Assembly: GCF_036567905.1 (NCBI RefSeq)
Contig: NZ_DATCTO010000042.1
Span: 26,001 to 90,000 of the forward strand
DNA length: 64,000 nt
Source of the DNA: Candidatus Binatus sp.
GTDB taxonomy: Bacteria; Desulfobacterota; Binatia; Binatales; Binataceae
Direction: 5' to 3'
How positions within the stretch are numbered: the first letter of the stretch is position 1; each line of letters begins with the position of its first letter. Shown here piece after piece: positions 49,194-58,630 of the stretch. The notes under the pieces were generated by a model. The model was not told the origin of the DNA. It did not search any database and worked only from the letters and a program-made list of their open reading frames with translations. A program made the position numbers and the translations under genes.

Positions 49194-50898
49194 CTCGGAT
49201 AATTGCGCGCTTCTTTCCTTCGATTGCGATCACGTCGAAGTCGCCAAGGCGCTCCTTCATTCGCGCGAGATCGCCGGCGTCGAGCACGATCACGACCCGG
49301 CCCGGCTGCTCCCATCGCCGAAACATCCGCTCGTCACTATTGAGGAACCACTCGCGCGCGTCCGGGTCCAGGCGCGAGCCGAAATCGAGTTCGGTGCGCC
49401 CGCCGACCAGGACGACGCGGCGGCGATTGTAGAACGGCAGCGACTGAACGTAGCGATGGTAACAGATGATGGCCGCGTCAGGCGCCTTCTCGGCGATCGT
49501 GCGGCTGAGTCGGGCGTACGAACGCATCGGCTCGGCCTCCAGCCGGGCCCATCCGCCCGCAATCAACGCAAGCGCGAGCGTGACGACGATCGCCGCGAGT
49601 CCCGCGGGATTGCGGCGCGCAACGAACATCGCCATCGTGACCGCGCCGCCGGCCACCAGGATCGCGCCGATCGCGTACATCGCCGGCCGCGCCGCCATCA
49701 CGTACGGCGTGCGAAATTGCGCCGCCGCGATCGCCGCGACGATCACGCCGGCGCCCAACAGCGCAAGCATCGGGCCGCTCTCGATGAGTATCCGGGAATC
49801 CGGCGGCGCAATTGCGGCGCGCGAGTCTGCGGGCGGCCATGCGCATGACACGAGTCCGTCGGCGATCAACACCGCCAGCGGAGGGACGGCCGGCAGGATG
49901 TACGGGATAAGCTTCGCAGTCGCGCACGAGAAGGCGACCACGGTGACGCCCGCCGCGACCATGCAGAAGCTTCGCGCCGGGTTACGCGGGGCCGCGCGCA
50001 AGGTGAGGAACGGTACGAGCAACGACCACGGCAGCAGTCCGACCGCGAGCACCGGAAGGTAGAAGTAGAACGCTTCGCTGTGGCTGTAGTTGGAATCGAA
50101 CACGCGCCTGAGATGCTCGCCGATGAAGTAGAAATCGAAAAAGCCCGGCTCGCGGATGGTCATCGCGACAAACCACGGCGCCGCGATCAAAAGCGTGAGC
50201 AAAAGACCCGGTATCGCGCGGAATTTCGCGATCGCGCCGCTCAGTTCGCGATTGAACGCGAGCCAAAGCAGCATCGAGAGAATTGGGATCGCCGCACCCA
50301 CGGGCCCCTTGGTCATGACGGCCAGACCCATCGCGACGTACGCGATCCAGCACCATCGGCCGCCTTCATCCCAGTGGAGATAAAGCGAAAAGGTCGCGAT
50401 CGTCACCAGCGCCGTGAGCATCATGTCGGTCGTGAGCACCTGCGCCATCAACGCGTACAGCGGAATCGTGGCGAGGATGGCGGCGGCAAGAATCGCGTGG
50501 CGGCGCCCGAACGCGCGAAGCGCGAAGAGGTAAGTCGCGAGTATTCCGGCGATTGCGGACAGTGCGACGGGAAGCCGCGCGGCAAATTCCGACACTCCGA
50601 AGATCCAGAAAGAGAGCGTAGTCAGCCAGTAGAGCAGCGGCGGCTTTTCGACATAGGCAACATAGTTGAGATGCGGCACGAGCAGATTGCCGCTTTGCAG
50701 CATCTCGCGCGCAATCTCCGCGTAGCGCGCCTCGTCGGGCTCCCAGACACCGAATGAACCGAGATGAAACAGGCAGACCGCAAGCGAGAGCGCGACGATT
50801 GCACCGACGTCGTACGCGATTGGCGTTGCAGGCCATCGCGGCGCCGACGGTGGGGCGAACGGCGGCGAAGAGTTATCGTTGCGAGCGATCCCGGACAC
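49153..50898 (-). CDS. ArnT/PMT-like glycosyltransferase (GT-C)
   Basis: This inner membrane enzyme transfers a sugar from a polyprenyl-phosphate donor to an acceptor on the periplasmic side. It has about 581 residues from a GTG that lies 31 bases after the gamma-glutamyltransferase stop; the frame extends upstream, but only as an overlap of that gene. The first external loop carries WEPDEARYAEIAREM, the ArnT/PMT-type acidic motif, followed by YVEKPPLLYWL. About twelve membrane helices are followed by a soluble C-terminal domain (with PFYNRRRVVLVGGRTELDFG). The acceptor could be lipid A or another envelope lipid. Confidence 0.88.
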   Translation of the reverse strand: MSGIARNDNSSPPFAPPSAPRWPATPIAYDVGAIVALSLAVCLFHLGSFGVWEPDEARYAEIAREMLQSGNLLVPHLNYVAYVEKPPLLYWLTTLSFWIFGVSEFAARLPVALSAIAGILATYLFALRAFGRRHAILAAAILATIPLYALMAQVLTTDMMLTALVTIATFSLYLHWDEGGRWCWIAYVAMGLAVMTKGPVGAAIPILSMLLWLAFNRELSGAIAKFRAIPGLLLTLLIAAPWFVAMTIREPGFFDFYFIGEHLRRVFDSNYSHSEAFYFYLPVLAVGLLPWSLLVPFLTLRAAPRNPARSFCMVAAGVTVVAFSCATAKLIPYILPAVPPLAVLIADGLVSCAWPPADSRAAIAPPDSRILIESGPMLALLGAGVIVAAIAAAQFRTPYVMAARPAMYAIGAILVAGGAVTMAMFVARRNPAGLAAIVVTLALALIAGGWARLEAEPMRSYARLSRTIAEKAPDAAIICYHRYVQSLPFYNRRRVVLVGGRTELDFGSRLDPDAREWFLNSDERMFRRWEQPGRVVIVLDAGDLARMKERLGDFDVIAIEGKKRAIIRGERISRCEPITFN

Positions 50899-50929
50899 GA
50901 GGATTGAGTCTAACGTGCCGGGACGGCGG

Positions 50930-52663
50930 CTAATAGCCGAGCGCGCCGCCGCCCTTGCGCGGATCGAACGCGCCACGGAAATTTCCCGGTGCGATAGCGA
51001 TCGCACCGACCGCTCCGAGCGCGGGCACGAGCTTGAGTTTGTAGCCCATCTGCTCGAGCGCGCTGCGGGTCGCTGCGGGCATCGCTTCTTCAACGAGCAC
51101 GACATCGGGCGCGGCCTGCTCGTGAATTCGCGGCTCCGCGACGGCGCTGGCGGGGTCAAGATGGAACGCAAGGATGTTGAGCGTGACCTGCAATACGCCG
51201 CTGACGATGGTTGGACCGCCGGACCCGCCGGTGGTCATGACGGGCAGGCCGTTCCTGGTGACGATTATTGGCGTCATCGACGAGAGCGGGCGCTTGCCGG
51301 GCCTGACCTCATTGGCGCGCTCGCCTTCGAGGCGATACGCGTTGGGCACGCCGGGCGCGACGGCGAAATCGTCCATCTCATCGTTGAGGATGATGCCGAG
51401 CGCCGGCACGCTCAGCTTGGCGCCGAACACGGTATTGATGGTGGTGGTCAGCGCAACGACGTTGCCGTCCTTGTCCGCGACCAGCAGATTCGACGTGCCA
51501 TGATCGTGCGCAGGCGCCGGCGGCGGCGGCGGTGACTTTCTGTGCAGAGCACGCTCGCGCAATTCCTGAATGTGGGCGTCGGTCAGCAGCCGCTCGATCC
51601 GGATGCTTGCGAAAGATGGATCGGCGTATTGCTCCCGATCGACAAAACCCTGACGCAGCACTTCGATCAGACGCGCCAAGTATGGTGGCGAGTCGGTGCC
51701 CAGCCCGGGGAGATGCCCTGATTCGAGCGCCCCGAGCATTTCGAGGACCACGCCGCCCGACGACGGCGGCGGCATCGCATAGATTTCATAGCCCTCGTAG
51801 CGGCGGTGAATGGGGTCGCGCCAGACGGGACGATAGTTGGCAAGGTCGGCGTCGCCGATCAGCCCACCGTGCGCCTTCATGAACGCGGCGAGCGCGGATG
51901 CGACTTCGCCGTGATAGAAATTCGCGACCGGATCGTCGCCGAGGTGTCTTAGCGTCGCGGCGAGATTCTTTTCGACGATCATGTCGCCGGCCTGGGGCGC
52001 GGAGCCGTCGGGTTTGAGGAAAACCTGGCTCAGTCCGGGATCGTTTTTGAGCTTCGGGGCGAGCCGTGCGATTTCGCCCGCCAGATGCGGGCTCGCGGCG
52101 AAACCGCCGTCGGCGAGTTTCTCCGCGGGCGCCGCGATTTGCTGAAACTTCATGGTGCCGAAGCGCCTGAGCGCGGCGTCGATGCCCGCGACCTCACCCG
52201 GCACGCCGACCGCCAGGACGCCGTCGCGCGCCAATTCCTCGTCGGGCTTGCCGTTGCGAAGGTACATGTCGGCACGGGCTTGAAGCGGCGCGGTTTCGCG
52301 AAAATCGAGCGCGTAGAAAGCGTGGGTCTTCGCGAGGTAGATCAGCATGAAGCCGCCGCCGCCAATTCCGCACGCGGCAGGATTGGTGACGCCCACTGCC
52401 AACGCGGTAGCCACGGCAGAATCGACGGCGTTGCCGCCGTGTTTGAGTATCTCGACGCCGGCGCGCGCGGCGTCCTCGCTTTCCGACACGACCATTCCAT
52501 GGATGCCGGCCGCGGAGGTATCGCGAGCCGCGGCGGTGGCATCGGAGGGCGCCGCAACGAACATCGCGATCGCGAGTGCGACCGAGACAGCCGTCGCGCG
52601 CGAACAATCGGCCCAAAGTTGAATCCGGCGTGGCATCGGCATCACGGCTTTACTAACAGCCAT
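50930..52663 (-). CDS. ggt: Gamma-glutamyltransferase
   Basis: This periplasmic Ntn-hydrolase cleaves glutathione and other gamma-glutamyl compounds. It has 577 residues with a signal peptide (about 1-46). The precursor cuts itself before the nucleophile Thr in HGTSNLLVADKDGN (near residue 390). GIILNDEMDDF and GGSGGPTIVSGVLQ in the small subunit and EDAARAGVEILKHGGNAVD in the large subunit are diagnostic. Possible starts further in (MPMPRR) would shorten only the n-region. It heads the minus-strand group with the ArnT-like and PF03706 genes. Confidence 0.93.
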   Translation of the reverse strand: MAVSKAVMPMPRRIQLWADCSRATAVSVALAIAMFVAAPSDATAAARDTSAAGIHGMVVSESEDAARAGVEILKHGGNAVDSAVATALAVGVTNPAACGIGGGGFMLIYLAKTHAFYALDFRETAPLQARADMYLRNGKPDEELARDGVLAVGVPGEVAGIDAALRRFGTMKFQQIAAPAEKLADGGFAASPHLAGEIARLAPKLKNDPGLSQVFLKPDGSAPQAGDMIVEKNLAATLRHLGDDPVANFYHGEVASALAAFMKAHGGLIGDADLANYRPVWRDPIHRRYEGYEIYAMPPPSSGGVVLEMLGALESGHLPGLGTDSPPYLARLIEVLRQGFVDREQYADPSFASIRIERLLTDAHIQELRERALHRKSPPPPPAPAHDHGTSNLLVADKDGNVVALTTTINTVFGAKLSVPALGIILNDEMDDFAVAPGVPNAYRLEGERANEVRPGKRPLSSMTPIIVTRNGLPVMTTGGSGGPTIVSGVLQVTLNILAFHLDPASAVAEPRIHEQAAPDVVLVEEAMPAATRSALEQMGYKLKLVPALGAVGAIAIAPGNFRGAFDPRKGGGALGY

Positions 52664-52757
52664 CGCCGACGGATGAAAGGACGGTCGAATGGAATCGCGG
52701 ACCGTTAGATTTCACGATGCGGAAGTGCTTTGATCGCAACCTAACCGGAGGGAAAAG

Positions 52758-53576
52758 ATGGACTTCGCCGAAATCATCTACGACAAGAAGGATCGCGTGG
52801 CCACGGTTACGATGAACCGGCCCGCGAAGATGAACGCGTGGACGCCAAAGATGGGCGCGGAGATGCGCACCGCGATGCTGGATGCCGAGCGCGATCCGTC
52901 GGTCGGTGCGATAATCGTCACCGGTGCGGGACGCGCGTACTGCGCCGGCGCCGACATGAGCGCGCTGTCCGAGGTCGCTGCGGGAACTGCGTCGGCGCGC
53001 GGGGCCGTGGTGCAGGATGAATGGCTCAGCGCGCAGCGCGCCGATTACCGGACGTCGTACTCGTGGCCGCTGGCGCTCAACACTCCGGTGATTGGCGCGA
53101 TCAATGGCGCGTGCGTGGGCCTGGGCTTCACCACCTGTCTGTACCAGGACGTCAGGATCGCGTCGGACAACGCGCGGATGGGATTGATCTTCACGCAGCG
53201 CGGGCTTGCGATCGAGCACGGCAGTAGTTGGATGTTGCCGCGGATCGTCGGCCTGGCGCGGGCGATGGAACTGGCGGTTACGGGCAGGCTGGTGGATGCG
53301 AACGAGGCGCTCGAGATGGGGTTGGTCAGTCGCGTCGTGCCGCAGGACAAGCTGATGGCGACGGCGCGCGAGATCGCGTCGGGGATCGCGAGCAAATGCT
53401 CGCCGCTCGGAGTCGCGCAGGCGAAGAAGATGATCTACCAGCATCTGTTCACCGATCTCGCCACGGCCGTGCGCGACGACGACGCCTCGATGGAGATGAT
53501 GACGCGTTCGGAAGACTTCAAAGAGGGCGTGAAGGCGTTTTTGGAGAAGCGCGCGCCGAAGTTCACCGGCAAATAG
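52758..53576 (+). CDS. Enoyl-CoA hydratase/isomerase family protein
   Basis: This is a crotonase-fold enzyme acting on CoA thioesters. It has 272 residues. The oxyanion-hole segments CAGADMS (62-68) and NGACVGLGF are present. The two hydratase glutamates of the rat enzyme are not at their usual places; instead the sequence has QRGLAIEHGSSWMLPRIVG, whose Glu matches a subgroup often annotated as hydratase or isomerase. The exact reaction is therefore open. A GGAGGG ribosome binding site precedes the ATG. It stands alone and converges on uspA. Confidence 0.9.
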   Translation: MDFAEIIYDKKDRVATVTMNRPAKMNAWTPKMGAEMRTAMLDAERDPSVGAIIVTGAGRAYCAGADMSALSEVAAGTASARGAVVQDEWLSAQRADYRTSYSWPLALNTPVIGAINGACVGLGFTTCLYQDVRIASDNARMGLIFTQRGLAIEHGSSWMLPRIVGLARAMELAVTGRLVDANEALEMGLVSRVVPQDKLMATAREIASGIASKCSPLGVAQAKKMIYQHLFTDLATAVRDDDASMEMMTRSEDFKEGVKAFLEKRAPKFTGK

Positions 53577-53599
53577 CGGCGAGATCGCGGCAACCTAAT

Positions 53600-53621
53600 C
53601 CCCTTCCCTCGCGGGAGGGGG
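53600..53621. other. C/G-rich hairpin between convergent genes
   Basis: CCCCTTCCC and GGGAGGGGG (53600-53608 and 53613-53621) can form a nine-pair stem with one G-T pair around the loop TCGC. It lies midway between the ends of the crotonase and uspA genes. It has no T-run on either side, so it is not a typical intrinsic terminator. Its form resembles the C-rich hairpins found in the element at 43.2 kb and near 14.5 kb. Confidence 0.5.
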
Positions 53622-53637
53622 AACCAACGCGGGGTGG

Positions 53638-54126
53638 CTACTTGTCGAGCGGGTGCTTGAACTTGCGATCGGGATGACGAATCGTAAGCACCGGGCAGGG
53701 CGACTTCTGGACCACGCGTTCGGCCACGCTGCCCATCAGCACGTGCGCCAATCCGGTGCGTCCGTGGGTGCCGAGCACGATCAAATCGGCGTTCTCGCTC
53801 TGGGCCGCGCGCAGAATTTCCATGAACGGAGAACCAACTTTGAGCTGGACCTTGACCTTGAGTCCACCCTCGCGCAGCTTGCCGGCAATCTTGTCGAGCT
53901 CCTTCTGCGCGAGCATCCGCTGCTCTTCGGCAATCCGGCCCATCGCGCCAACGTCCATCGCCGGGCCCAGTTCCGGCGTCATCATTACCGGCGCAAGCGG
54001 CTGATCGACATGCACCAGCACGATCTCGGCCGAGAACTTGACAGCGATCTCCTGGGCGAAGGTAAGCGCCAAGGTCGAGTCTTCGGAGAAATCGGTTGCG
54101 GCGACAATTTTTGAAAAGGTTGGCAC
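53638..54126 (-). CDS. Universal stress protein UspA family
   Basis: This small cytosolic protein has about 162 residues from a GTG start that gives PTFSKIVAATDFSEDSTLAL, the usual UspA N-terminus; an ATG twelve codons upstream adds Arg-rich residues of doubtful value. The ATP-binding end is present as LIVLGTHGRTGLAHVLMGSVAERVV (G-x2-G-x9-G-S type, given as two adjoining motifs), so it is an ATP-binding Usp. It is divergent from the hsp20 gene and may share a stress role with it. Confidence 0.88.
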   Translation of the reverse strand: MPTFSKIVAATDFSEDSTLALTFAQEIAVKFSAEIVLVHVDQPLAPVMMTPELGPAMDVGAMGRIAEEQRMLAQKELDKIAGKLREGGLKVKVQLKVGSPFMEILRAAQSENADLIVLGTHGRTGLAHVLMGSVAERVVQKSPCPVLTIRHPDRKFKHPLDK

Positions 54127-54247
54127 AAGGCAACCATAACGCCGTGACGGCAATCGTGGCAAGGGATGGATGCGGCTGCGTGCGGACTCGACCGGCGCGG
54201 TAGCGCTGCATTACAATTTACCCAAAATCGTGGGAAACTGAGACTCT

Positions 54248-54625
54248 ATGGCTACCAGCCGCGGATTTGGGATTGCGGACTTCGAGCGCGCCTTCAACGA
54301 GTTCTTCGACGAAATGTTGATCGACCGATGGAAATGCGCAGCGCCCGCCCTTGAATTCGAACGCGCGCAGGTCATCGACCGTGGCGATCGTTACGAGGTG
54401 CGAGTCGCGGCGGTCGGCGTCGATCCGGCAAAGATCCAGGCCGAAGTCTCGGGCCAGCGGCTGGCGGTTCGCGTGCCGGACAAACTGGGCGGGACGCTCG
54501 AGAGTTCATTTTCGTTCTCCGACTCGATCGACGGCGAAGCCTCGACCGCGAAGTGGTCCGAAGGCACGCTGGTTATCACTCTGCCGAAAAAGAAAGGCCG
54601 GCGAATCGCGCTCAAGGATTCGTGA
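54248..54625 (+). CDS. Hsp20/alpha-crystallin family small heat shock protein
   Basis: Small heat shock proteins hold unfolding proteins in a refoldable state without ATP. This one has 125 residues. The N-terminus (DFERAFNEFFDEMLIDRW) matches the amphipathic start of the family and is followed by an alpha-crystallin beta-sandwich with EVRVAAVGVDPAKIQAEVSG and WSEGTLVITLPKK. The C-terminal IxI-like motif is weak (RIAL). It lies 27 bases before the Lon-like gene, with which it is probably co-transcribed. Confidence 0.85.
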   Translation: MATSRGFGIADFERAFNEFFDEMLIDRWKCAAPALEFERAQVIDRGDRYEVRVAAVGVDPAKIQAEVSGQRLAVRVPDKLGGTLESSFSFSDSIDGEASTAKWSEGTLVITLPKKKGRRIALKDS

Positions 54626-54652
54626 TCGCGCACCGCGAATGCCGCTACCAAT

Positions 54653-57172
54653 ATGACTGACAAGGGCGACCTCATCGCTACCGACGCCAGCGCCGCGCTG
54701 ATTCACGTACCGCCGCCCGCGGAGCTCGACGCTTCCGAACTCAAGGGGCAGGTGCCGCTCGACGCAGTTTCACTGGAGCGCGCCGCGTCCAGCGATGGCG
54801 ACCTCGAGCTGTTTGGCCAGAGCCGCGCGCTGGATGCGATACGGCTTGCGATCGGAATCGACGCGGCCGGCTACAACGTTTTCGTAAGCGGATTGCGCTC
54901 GCGGCATGAGCGCGAATCGGTCCTGCGCCTGCTCAGCGAAAGGGCCGCGACGATGCCGACGCCCGGCGATTGGGTGTACGTAAACAATTTTCGAAATCCC
55001 GAATCTCCGGTCGCCATCTACCTGCGGCCGGGCCAGGGGGTTGAGCTGCGCGCGCGGATGACGGAGTTGATCGGCTTCGTGCTCGAGCAGTTGCCGAAAG
55101 CGTTCCGGCGCGAGGACTTCGATCAGGAGCGCGCGGCGCTGCGCGACAAATACAACAAGCGCGCGCAGGGACTGTTCGGAAATCTGGAGACGCGCGCGCG
55201 CGAGCGCGGCTTTGCGATCCAGAGCACACCGACTGGACAGGTGATATTCATCCCGCTGATCGACGGCAAGATGCCCGAGTCGCCCGAGGCGCTCGGCAAA
55301 GCGATGGCGGCAAAGACTGACGCCGAGCGTGAGCAACTGGCGAAGGTGCAGGGCGAGCTGCAGGACGAACTGGGCACGTTGATGCTCAGGCAGCAGGAAA
55401 TGATGCGCGAGCTGATCGACGACATCCGCGCAATCGAGCGCGCCTTCGCGGCGCGGCTGATCACGCCGTCGATTGAAGAGTTAAAGCATCACTTTAATAG
55501 TCCCGCGGTCGAAGCCTACCTCAATGAAGTCGCCGAGCACATGCTCGGCAATCTCGATCGCTTCCGCGAAGCGCCGGCTGAGCAGGGCCCAAGGCCGGCT
55601 GCGGCAATCGAAGACGGCGCGCGATGGTTCGACTACCAGATCAACGTGATGGTCGATAACTCGGCCACGCGCGGAGCGCCGGTGGTGCTCGAGGATGCGC
55701 CCACGTATCGCAACCTGTTCGGGACGATCGAGCGGTGGATCGATCCGCTGGGGCGCTCGGGGACCAACTTCACGCGGATCATAGGCGGATCTTTTCTGAA
55801 ATCGCACGGCGGTTTCCTGGTCTTCGATCTCGAGGATGCGGCGGTCGAGCCCGGCGTCTGGAAAACGCTCAAGCGCAGCCTCAAGTCGGGGCGCATGACG
55901 CTGGAGACTTTCGAACCGCTGCCGTTTTTCTCGATGAGCGGACTGAAGCCCGAACCGATCGAGATTCACAACAAGGTCGTGGTGCTGGGCGGAGCGTATC
56001 TTTACAACCTGCTTTACTTCTACGAGCCGGACTTCGCGGACCTGTTCAAGGTCAAGGCCGAGATGCGGCCCTCGGTGGCGGCCGACGGCGCAGCGGCGGC
56101 GCATTATGCGGCGCGCGTGGGGGCGCTGGCGCGCAGGGAGAATCTGCCGCCGTTCGAGGCGGGCGCGCTGGCCAAGATCGTGGAATTCGGGATGCGGATG
56201 GCGGGGGACAGATCGCGAGTGCTCGCGATGCTGGAACCGATAGACGATCTCGCGCGCGAGTCGGCGTACTTCGCACGCAATGAACTGGCTCAGCGGGTTA
56301 CCGGCGCACACGTTGAGCGGGCGCTCGGCGAGCGGATGCTGCGGCTCAATTTCATCGAGGAGGAAATCCGCAGGCTGATCGGGGAAGGCACGCTCATCGT
56401 TCATATTCGCGCCGCGAGCGTCGGACAGATCAATGGGCTGGCCGTACTGGACGTCGGCGGCTACAGTTTCGGGCGGCCGGCGCGGGTAACCGCGACCGTG
56501 GCGCTTGGGCAGGCGGGCGTGATCAACATCGAGCGCGAGGCGCGGATGTCGGGATCGACGCACGACAAGGGAATCATGATCCTGAGCGGATTTATCCGCG
56601 CGCGGTTCGGACAGCGGCATCCGATCGCGATGACGGCGAGCATCTGCTTCGAGCAATCGTACTCGGGAATCGACGGCGATAGCGCCAGTTCGACCGAGCT
56701 GTACGCGCTGCTGTCGGCGCTGTCGGGAGTGCCGCTTCGGCAGGACCTGGCGGTGACGGGGTCGGTCGATCAATACGGCACCGTGCAGGCCATTGGCGGC
56801 GTCAACGAGAAGGTCGAGGGCTTCTATCGCGTGTGCAAGGCGATCGGTCTGACGGGCACCCAGGGCGTGCTGGTGCCGCGCACCAACGTCTCGAACCTGA
56901 TGCTCGATCCGGAGACCACCGGCGCGATCGAGCGGGGTGAATTCCACATCTATCCGATCAATACGATCGATCGCGGAATCGAGACTTTGACCGGGGTGCG
57001 CGCGGGAACGATCGACGAGCCCGGAACGATCAACCATCTCGTCGATCAGCAGCTCAAGCGCATGGCTGACATCCTGCGCGAACGCCCGCTGGGCGAAACT
57101 CGCGTGGTGCAGGAGCCGGCGCCGAACCCACCCGCACCCAAACCGCCGGCGCCGCCCGAGCCTCCGCGCTAG
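54653..57172 (+). CDS. Lon-like protease with atypical ATPase region (AAA_32/LonC type)
   Basis: This protein has 839 residues. The C-terminal Lon protease domain carries the catalytic dyad: Ser677 in GDSASSTELYALL and Lys720 in GGVNEKVEGF. The N-terminal AAA_32-type region begins FGQSRALDAIRLAIGIDAAG, but the place of the Walker A loop (80-91, SGLRSRHERESV) lacks the GxGK-S/T pattern, so ATP binding there is doubtful. The C-terminal 20 residues are Pro rich. It follows hsp20 closely, which suggests a protein-quality operon. The target proteins are unknown. Confidence 0.92.
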   Translation: MTDKGDLIATDASAALIHVPPPAELDASELKGQVPLDAVSLERAASSDGDLELFGQSRALDAIRLAIGIDAAGYNVFVSGLRSRHERESVLRLLSERAATMPTPGDWVYVNNFRNPESPVAIYLRPGQGVELRARMTELIGFVLEQLPKAFRREDFDQERAALRDKYNKRAQGLFGNLETRARERGFAIQSTPTGQVIFIPLIDGKMPESPEALGKAMAAKTDAEREQLAKVQGELQDELGTLMLRQQEMMRELIDDIRAIERAFAARLITPSIEELKHHFNSPAVEAYLNEVAEHMLGNLDRFREAPAEQGPRPAAAIEDGARWFDYQINVMVDNSATRGAPVVLEDAPTYRNLFGTIERWIDPLGRSGTNFTRIIGGSFLKSHGGFLVFDLEDAAVEPGVWKTLKRSLKSGRMTLETFEPLPFFSMSGLKPEPIEIHNKVVVLGGAYLYNLLYFYEPDFADLFKVKAEMRPSVAADGAAAAHYAARVGALARRENLPPFEAGALAKIVEFGMRMAGDRSRVLAMLEPIDDLARESAYFARNELAQRVTGAHVERALGERMLRLNFIEEEIRRLIGEGTLIVHIRAASVGQINGLAVLDVGGYSFGRPARVTATVALGQAGVINIEREARMSGSTHDKGIMILSGFIRARFGQRHPIAMTASICFEQSYSGIDGDSASSTELYALLSALSGVPLRQDLAVTGSVDQYGTVQAIGGVNEKVEGFYRVCKAIGLTGTQGVLVPRTNVSNLMLDPETTGAIERGEFHIYPINTIDRGIETLTGVRAGTIDEPGTINHLVDQQLKRMADILRERPLGETRVVQEPAPNPPAPKPPAPPEPPR

Positions 57173-57217
57173 CAGCGGCGGATCATCGTCCTGGCGGTTC
57201 AGAAGGAGGCATCGCGG

Positions 57218-58621
57218 ATGACGATAGATCTCCGACTCGACCCGGCAGAGGTCGCGCTGCTCACCGATCTCTACGAGCTTACAGTCAGCGCGGCGTTCTT
57301 CGAGCACGGATTCAACGACACCGCGTCGTTCGAAGTCGCGATGCGCCGGATGCCGCCGGGCCGCGGATTCATGGTAGCAGCCGGTATCGAACGGCTGGCC
57401 GAGGCGCTCGAGGCATATCGTTTCGACGCCGCCGCGATCGAGCATCTCGAGTCGCTGCAACTTTTCAAGCCGGAGTTTCTTGAATTTCTTTCGAGGCTCC
57501 GCTTCACCGGTTCGATCCGGGCGCTTCCCGAAGGCACGATTTATTTTGCCGGCGAACCGATCGTGGAGATCCGCGCGCCGCTGATCGAAGGCCAGCTGAT
57601 CGAGACGCTGGCGCTCAACCAACTCGGATTCGCTTCGATCGTCGCGACCAAGGCCGCGCGATGCTTTGTCGTCGCGGGCGGCAGGCGGTTGGTGGACTTT
57701 GGTCCGCGGCGCGCGCAGGGCGCGGATGCGGCTCTTATCGCGGCGCGCGCGAGCTACCTGGCGGGCTTTCACGGCACCGCCAACGTGCTCGCGGGCAAGC
57801 GCTACGGAATTCCCGTTTTCGGCACGATGAGCCACAGCTTCGTGATGGCGCACGATCACGAGCGCGACGCGTTCAGCGATTTTGTCTCGAGCTTCCCGAC
57901 CCTCAGCACGCTGCTCGTTGACACCTACGACACGCTGCACGGCGTCGAGAATGCGGCCGCGGTCGGCGCGAAATTTCGCGAGGCGGGCGTGAAAATCCAG
58001 GGTGTGCGGTTGGACAGCGGCGACCTCCACGAACTCAGCCGCAAGACCCGGCGGATTCTCGATCAGGCCGGCTTCCGCGACATCGCGATCGTCGCGGGCG
58101 GCAGCCTCGACGAATACCGAATCGCCGAACTCGCCGACGCCGGTGCGCCGATCGATGCGTTCGGGGTCGGCGCCGCGCTCGCGGTCAGCGACGACGCGTC
58201 GGCCGCTGACTTCACCTACAAGCTCGTCGATTACAAGGATCGCGCCCGGCTCGAGACCTCGGCCGGAAGAATTTCAGCGCCGGGCCGCAAGCAGTTGTTC
58301 CGCGCTTATGCGCCGAGCGGATCCTTCTTTGCGGACTTGATCGGAATTGTGGACGAGGGCGCGACTACCGTGGCACGCGAGTTTAAGCCGATCCCGGCAA
58401 AAACGGTTCAGCTGATGGAGACGGTGTTCGACAATGGCCGCCGGATCATGCCCCGTCCGACGCTGGCCCAGGCGCGCGAGCGCCTGATGAACGGGCTGAC
58501 TGCCCTCGATGCCCGCTACAAGGCGCTCCGCCGGCCGGCGGAGTTTCCGGTGCGACAGACTGCGGCGCTCGGCGCGCTGGTGATCAGCGAAAAGCTGCGC
58601 GCGGATAAACGCCAGGATTAA
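57218..58621 (+). CDS. pncB: Nicotinate phosphoribosyltransferase
   Basis: PncB makes nicotinate mononucleotide from nicotinate and PRPP for NAD salvage. It has 467 residues. LTDLYELTVSAAFFEHG at the start, RRAQGADAALIAARASYLAGF, the GTMSHSFVMAH segment with the phosphorylated-type His, and VRLDSGDLHELS are family marks. A GAAGGAGG ribosome binding site precedes the ATG. It lies 45 bases after the Lon-like gene and converges on the next gene with a 9-base gap. Confidence 0.94.
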   Translation: MTIDLRLDPAEVALLTDLYELTVSAAFFEHGFNDTASFEVAMRRMPPGRGFMVAAGIERLAEALEAYRFDAAAIEHLESLQLFKPEFLEFLSRLRFTGSIRALPEGTIYFAGEPIVEIRAPLIEGQLIETLALNQLGFASIVATKAARCFVVAGGRRLVDFGPRRAQGADAALIAARASYLAGFHGTANVLAGKRYGIPVFGTMSHSFVMAHDHERDAFSDFVSSFPTLSTLLVDTYDTLHGVENAAAVGAKFREAGVKIQGVRLDSGDLHELSRKTRRILDQAGFRDIAIVAGGSLDEYRIAELADAGAPIDAFGVGAALAVSDDASAADFTYKLVDYKDRARLETSAGRISAPGRKQLFRAYAPSGSFFADLIGIVDEGATTVAREFKPIPAKTVQLMETVFDNGRRIMPRPTLAQARERLMNGLTALDARYKALRRPAEFPVRQTAALGALVISEKLRADKRQD

Positions 58622-58630
58622 ATCGCAGCC

